Source: Clostridiaceae bacterium
GTDB lineage: Bacteria; Bacillota; Clostridia; Oscillospirales; Acutalibacteraceae
Assembly (NCBI GenBank): GCA_904501875.1
Contig: CAJGCQ010000040.1
Span: 1 to 9,567 of the forward strand
Direction: 5' to 3'
Length of the DNA stretch: 9,567 nucleotides
Of the stretch, positions 7,774 to 9,567 are shown in pieces. The notes beneath the pieces were generated by a model. The model saw only the letters and a list, made by a program, of their open reading frames with translations. It had not been told where the DNA came from and did not search any database. Every line of letters starts with the position of its first letter. The stretch's first letter is position 1. A program made the translations under genes and the position numbers.

Positions 7774-8214
7774 TCACTCCGATACATTAACGGTAATTTT
7801 TGCCGTTATGCCCTGATAAAGCTTAATTTCAGCAGTATATTCACCGAAATTTTTAATATCCGCAACATTCATTTTTTTGCGGTCAATTTCAATACCGAGC
7901 TTTGCTTTAATCTCGGCGGCGATCTCCTTTGAGGTTACAGAGCCGAAAAGCTTGCCGCCCGCACCCGCTTTAGCGGTAATGCTTACGGTTTTTCCGTCAA
8001 GCTTTGCGGCGGTTTCCTTTGCGGCAGCGATTTCCTCTTTTTTGTGATGTGCAGCAGACTCCTCACGGTTTTTAAGCTCGTTTAAAGCCGCATTATCGGC
8101 CTCGATTGCTAATTTTTTCGGAAAAAGAAAATTCCTTGCATATCCGTCCGATACATTACAAAGCTCACCCTTTTTGCCCTTTCCTTTTACATCCTGTAAC
8201 AATACTACCTTCAT
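7774..8214 (-). CDS. rplI: 50S ribosomal protein L9
   Basis: Large-subunit protein L9, 146 residues, which binds 23S rRNA near the L1 stalk and reaches out from the ribosome; it influences frame maintenance and spacing between ribosomes. The N-terminal domain begins with the classic MKVVLLQDVKGKGKKGELC and carries the L9 signature GYARNFLFP (24-32). A charged, Ala/Lys/Glu-rich connecting helix runs to about residue 75, and the C-terminal domain has the conserved GGKLFGSVTSKEIA (86-99). The ATG at 8214 is used because GGAG (8221-8224) lies 6 bases upstream and it gives the canonical N-terminus; the ATG at 8226 would add four residues. rplI next to dnaB is a common bacterial order. The Shine-Dalgarno lies in one arm of a long inverted repeat, suggesting translational control. 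Confidence 0.96.
   Translation of the reverse strand: MKVVLLQDVKGKGKKGELCNVSDGYARNFLFPKKLAIEADNAALNELKNREESAAHHKKEEIAAAKETAAKLDGKTVSITAKAGAGGKLFGSVTSKEIAAEIKAKLGIEIDRKKMNVADIKNFGEYTAEIKLYQGITAKITVNVSE
7777..7780 (-). promoter_or_regulatory. Ribosome binding site deciding the dnaB start
   Basis: GGAG on the minus strand, overlapping the last codon of rplI and directly followed by its TGA, 7 bases before the ATG at 7767-7769. It lies inside the coding part of the longer dnaB frame, which supports the shorter start. Confidence 0.75.
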
Positions 8215-8270
8215 ATTAATCTCCATTCTGCCGCTAAAGCGTTATCACAAATAGGTAATGACATCTCCAT
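8211..8270 (-). CDS. Possible 19-residue leader ORF overlapping the rplI start
   Basis: An ATG at 8270 opens a 19-codon frame, MEMSLPICDNALAAEWRLI, whose TGA overlaps the rplI ATG as ATGA. It crosses the rplI Shine-Dalgarno and the 3' arm of the long stem, so a ribosome translating it would open that stem. Against it: there is no Shine-Dalgarno before the ATG, and it is too short for coding statistics. The same frame is open upstream through GTG codons at 8330 and 8339 to the RNase J stop; GAAAGGG lies 9 bases before the GTG at 8330, which would give a 39-residue product. Not recognised as a known family. Confidence 0.25.
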   Translation of the reverse strand: MEMSLPICDNALAAEWRLI

Positions 8271-8289
8271 AAGCGGCGAATGGAGATTA
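8217..8289 (-). promoter_or_regulatory. Long inverted repeat enclosing the rplI Shine-Dalgarno
   Basis: Bases 8217-8228 pair perfectly with 8278-8289 (12 bp) and 8230-8235 with 8272-8277 (6 bp), leaving one bulged base at 8229: 18 pairs around a 36-base loop. The rplI GGAG (8221-8224) is fully inside the 3' arm. The 5' arm can instead pair with an internal copy of the same sequence: ATCTCCAT (8287-8280, minus strand) with ATGGAGAT (8270-8263), 8 bp and a 9-base loop, which leaves the Shine-Dalgarno free. Two exclusive folds on one arm suggest a translational switch, for example L9 autoregulation. It could instead be a small palindromic mobile repeat. Confidence 0.6.
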
Positions 8290-8314
8290 TACCGGCATGT
8301 TCCTATATTGCTAA
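8286..8314 (-). promoter_or_regulatory. Possible promoter for the rplI-dnaB-tilS-hpt-ftsH operon
   Basis: On the minus strand a perfect TATAAT (8286-8291) lies 17 bases after TTAGCA (8309-8314), four of six matches to the -35 consensus. Initiation would fall around 8279-8281. The -10 box overlaps the outer 5' arm of the long inverted repeat, so transcripts starting here would lack most of the strand that buries the rplI Shine-Dalgarno. Confidence 0.5.
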
Positions 8315-8335
8315 TAGCGTGATTTTTCACGCTAT
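8314..8335. other. Perfect 9-bp hairpin after the RNase J gene
   Basis: ATAGCGTGA (8314-8322) and TCACGCTAT (8327-8335) form a perfect 9-bp stem with a TTTT loop (AAAA in the minus-strand RNA). It begins 16 bases after the RNase J stop codon. There is no T run on either side, so it is not a standard intrinsic terminator. It could stabilise or mark the 3' end of the RNase J message, or be an operator next to the -35 box that it touches at base 8314. Confidence 0.55.
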
Positions 8336-8351
8336 ACACCCTTTCAATTAA

Positions 8352-9567
8352 TTATACTTCCATAATAATCGGCAAAATCATAGGAGCTCTTCTCGTTTTT
8401 GCGCTGACAAAACGGGATACCCTCTCCTTAATTCTGGTTTTCATAGTATTCCAATCGCTTACGCCTTCGTCATAGCAGCGCTCAAGTATATCACATACTA
8501 GCTCGTTGATATCGTGCATAAGCTCTTCGGACTCTTTAACATATACAAAGCCACGGGACACAACATCGGGGCCTGCAACCACCTCTCTTGTTACACTGTC
8601 AATCGAAACGGCGACAATTATTATACCATCATCTGCTAAATGCTTTCTGTCACGAAGAACAATATTGCCCACGTCGCCTACGCCGAGGCCGTCAACAAGC
8701 ACCCTGCCTGCAGGTACGGTTTCGGTGGACTTAAGCGTTTTTTTTGAAACCTCGATAACACTTCCGTTACCCGCTATAAGGATATTTTCCTTAGGTATCC
8801 CCATTTGGCGGGCGAGTCCCGCATGCTTCATAAGGTGCTTTTGCTCGCCGTGAAGTGGGATAAAGTATTTCGGTTTTACAACGCTCATCATAAGCTTCAG
8901 CTCTTCCTGACAGGCGTGACCCGAAACATGAACATCATACATCCTCTCGTAAACGACATTAGCTCCCCGTTTCATAAGCTCGTTGATAACCTTGCCTACA
9001 AGCTTTTCGTTGCCCGGTATCGGTGTTGCCGAAATAATAAACATATCCCCTGGGATAATCTCAACCTGCCTATGCTCCGAAAAAGCAATACGGTGCAGGG
9101 CTGAAAGGGGCTCGCCCTGACTGCCTGTAGTGATAATTACAAGCTCGCTTGGCGGGCAATTTCTTATCATTTCAATATCAACTAAAATATCCTTGGGCAG
9201 CTTCAAATAGCCAAGCTCGGAAGCGACGGTTACGACATTTATCATACTTCTGCCGGAAACCGCCACCTTGCGGCCGCACTTTGCCGCCTCATCAATAATC
9301 TGCTGAATGCGGTGTATATTAGACGAGAATGTAGCAACTATTATGCGGTGCTCCTCGGCCTTTTTAAAGAGATTTGAGAGGGACTCGCCCACAATTTTTT
9401 CGCTGGGTGTAAAGCCGGGTCTTTCGGCATTAGTAGAGTCCGACATTAGTGCTAAAACGCCCTTTTTGCCAAGCTCAGCAAAACGGCCTATATCGATAAC
9501 ATAATCATCAATAGGGGTTGTATCAATCTTAAAGTCACCTGTTTGAACTACCGTTCCCGCAGGACAG
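8352..9567 (-). CDS. rnj: Ribonuclease J, C-terminal 404 residues (start outside window)
   Basis: Metallo-beta-lactamase/beta-CASP ribonuclease with 5'-3' exonuclease and endonuclease activity in mRNA decay and rRNA maturation. The frame is open to the window edge, with one base left over at 9567, so the N-terminal part of about 150 residues with the HxHxDH metal motif is missing. Present (fragment numbering) are TGDFKID with its metal Asp (9-15), SDSTN (42-46), the beta-CASP segment ATFSSNIHR (78-86), TTGSQGEP (146-153), SGHACQEEL (215-223), PLHGE (237-241) with conserved His residues, and the RNase J C-terminal domain ending RAPMILPIIMEV. The Met at 9446 is internal to SDSTN's region, not a start. 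The closest model is B. subtilis RNase J1/J2; with all visible motifs intact it looks active. Confidence 0.95.
   Translation of the reverse strand, partial: CPAGTVVQTGDFKIDTTPIDDYVIDIGRFAELGKKGVLALMSDSTNAERPGFTPSEKIVGESLSNLFKKAEEHRIIVATFSSNIHRIQQIIDEAAKCGRKVAVSGRSMINVVTVASELGYLKLPKDILVDIEMIRNCPPSELVIITTGSQGEPLSALHRIAFSEHRQVEIIPGDMFIISATPIPGNEKLVGKVINELMKRGANVVYERMYDVHVSGHACQEELKLMMSVVKPKYFIPLHGEQKHLMKHAGLARQMGIPKENILIAGNGSVIEVSKKTLKSTETVPAGRVLVDGLGVGDVGNIVLRDRKHLADDGIIIVAVSIDSVTREVVAGPDVVSRGFVYVKESEELMHDINELVCDILERCYDEGVSDWNTMKTRIKERVSRFVSAKTRRAPMILPIIMEV

Noticed and set aside
7770..7787. ATG at 7787 as the dnaB start
   Set aside because: It overlaps the rplI coding end and has no Shine-Dalgarno; the ATG at 7769 has GGAG at 7 bases.
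8215..8226. ATG at 8226 as the rplI start
   Set aside because: It would add MEIN before the canonical MKVVLLQD start, and GGAG at 8221-8224 fits the ATG at 8214.
9444..9446. ATG at 9446 as the RNase J start
   Set aside because: The frame continues upstream to the window edge with the conserved TGDFKID metal-binding segment, so the gene is cut by the window.

Overview
The window reads as a stretch of chromosome from a low-to-moderate-GC Bacillota, most likely a gut-type clostridium (Oscillospiraceae/Ruminococcaceae-like). The evidence is RNase J, the tilS-hpt-ftsH trio, AGGAGG-type ribosome binding sites, sigma-A-like promoters, and proteins closest in wording to clostridial homologues. The genus cannot be fixed from the sequence alone. 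All eight genes lie on the minus strand, so transcription runs from high to low coordinates. There is no phage, IS transposase, CRISPR, tRNA or rRNA, and no gap reaches 300 bases.

Reading in transcription order: the C-terminal 404 residues of RNase J (8352-9567, start outside the window); a structured 137-base gap with two inverted repeats, a possible promoter and a possible leader ORF; then a tight run of rplI (ribosomal protein L9), dnaB (replicative helicase), tilS (tRNA-Ile lysidine synthetase), hpt (hypoxanthine phosphoribosyltransferase), ftsH (membrane AAA+ protease) and a PHP-domain phosphoesterase. The junctions in this run are a 1-base overlap or 4-24 bases, so it looks like one operon. 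It is mainly housekeeping: translation, replication, tRNA decoding fidelity, purine salvage and membrane proteostasis.

A 157-base gap separates the PHP gene from an NhaC-family antiporter gene. That gap holds a strong sigma-A-type promoter followed, before the antiporter start codon, by a textbook intrinsic terminator, so the antiporter looks gated by attenuation or protected from operon read-through. The last 105 bases (1-105) carry a widely spaced inverted repeat next to A/T runs, probably the antiporter transcript's end.

The coding content is ordinary. The most interesting material is in the leaders: (i) upstream of rplI, an 18-bp stem that would bury the rplI Shine-Dalgarno, competes with an 8-bp hairpin, contains a nested promoter and overlaps a 19-codon ORF ending in an ATGA overlap with rplI; and (ii) the promoter-terminator-antiporter arrangement.
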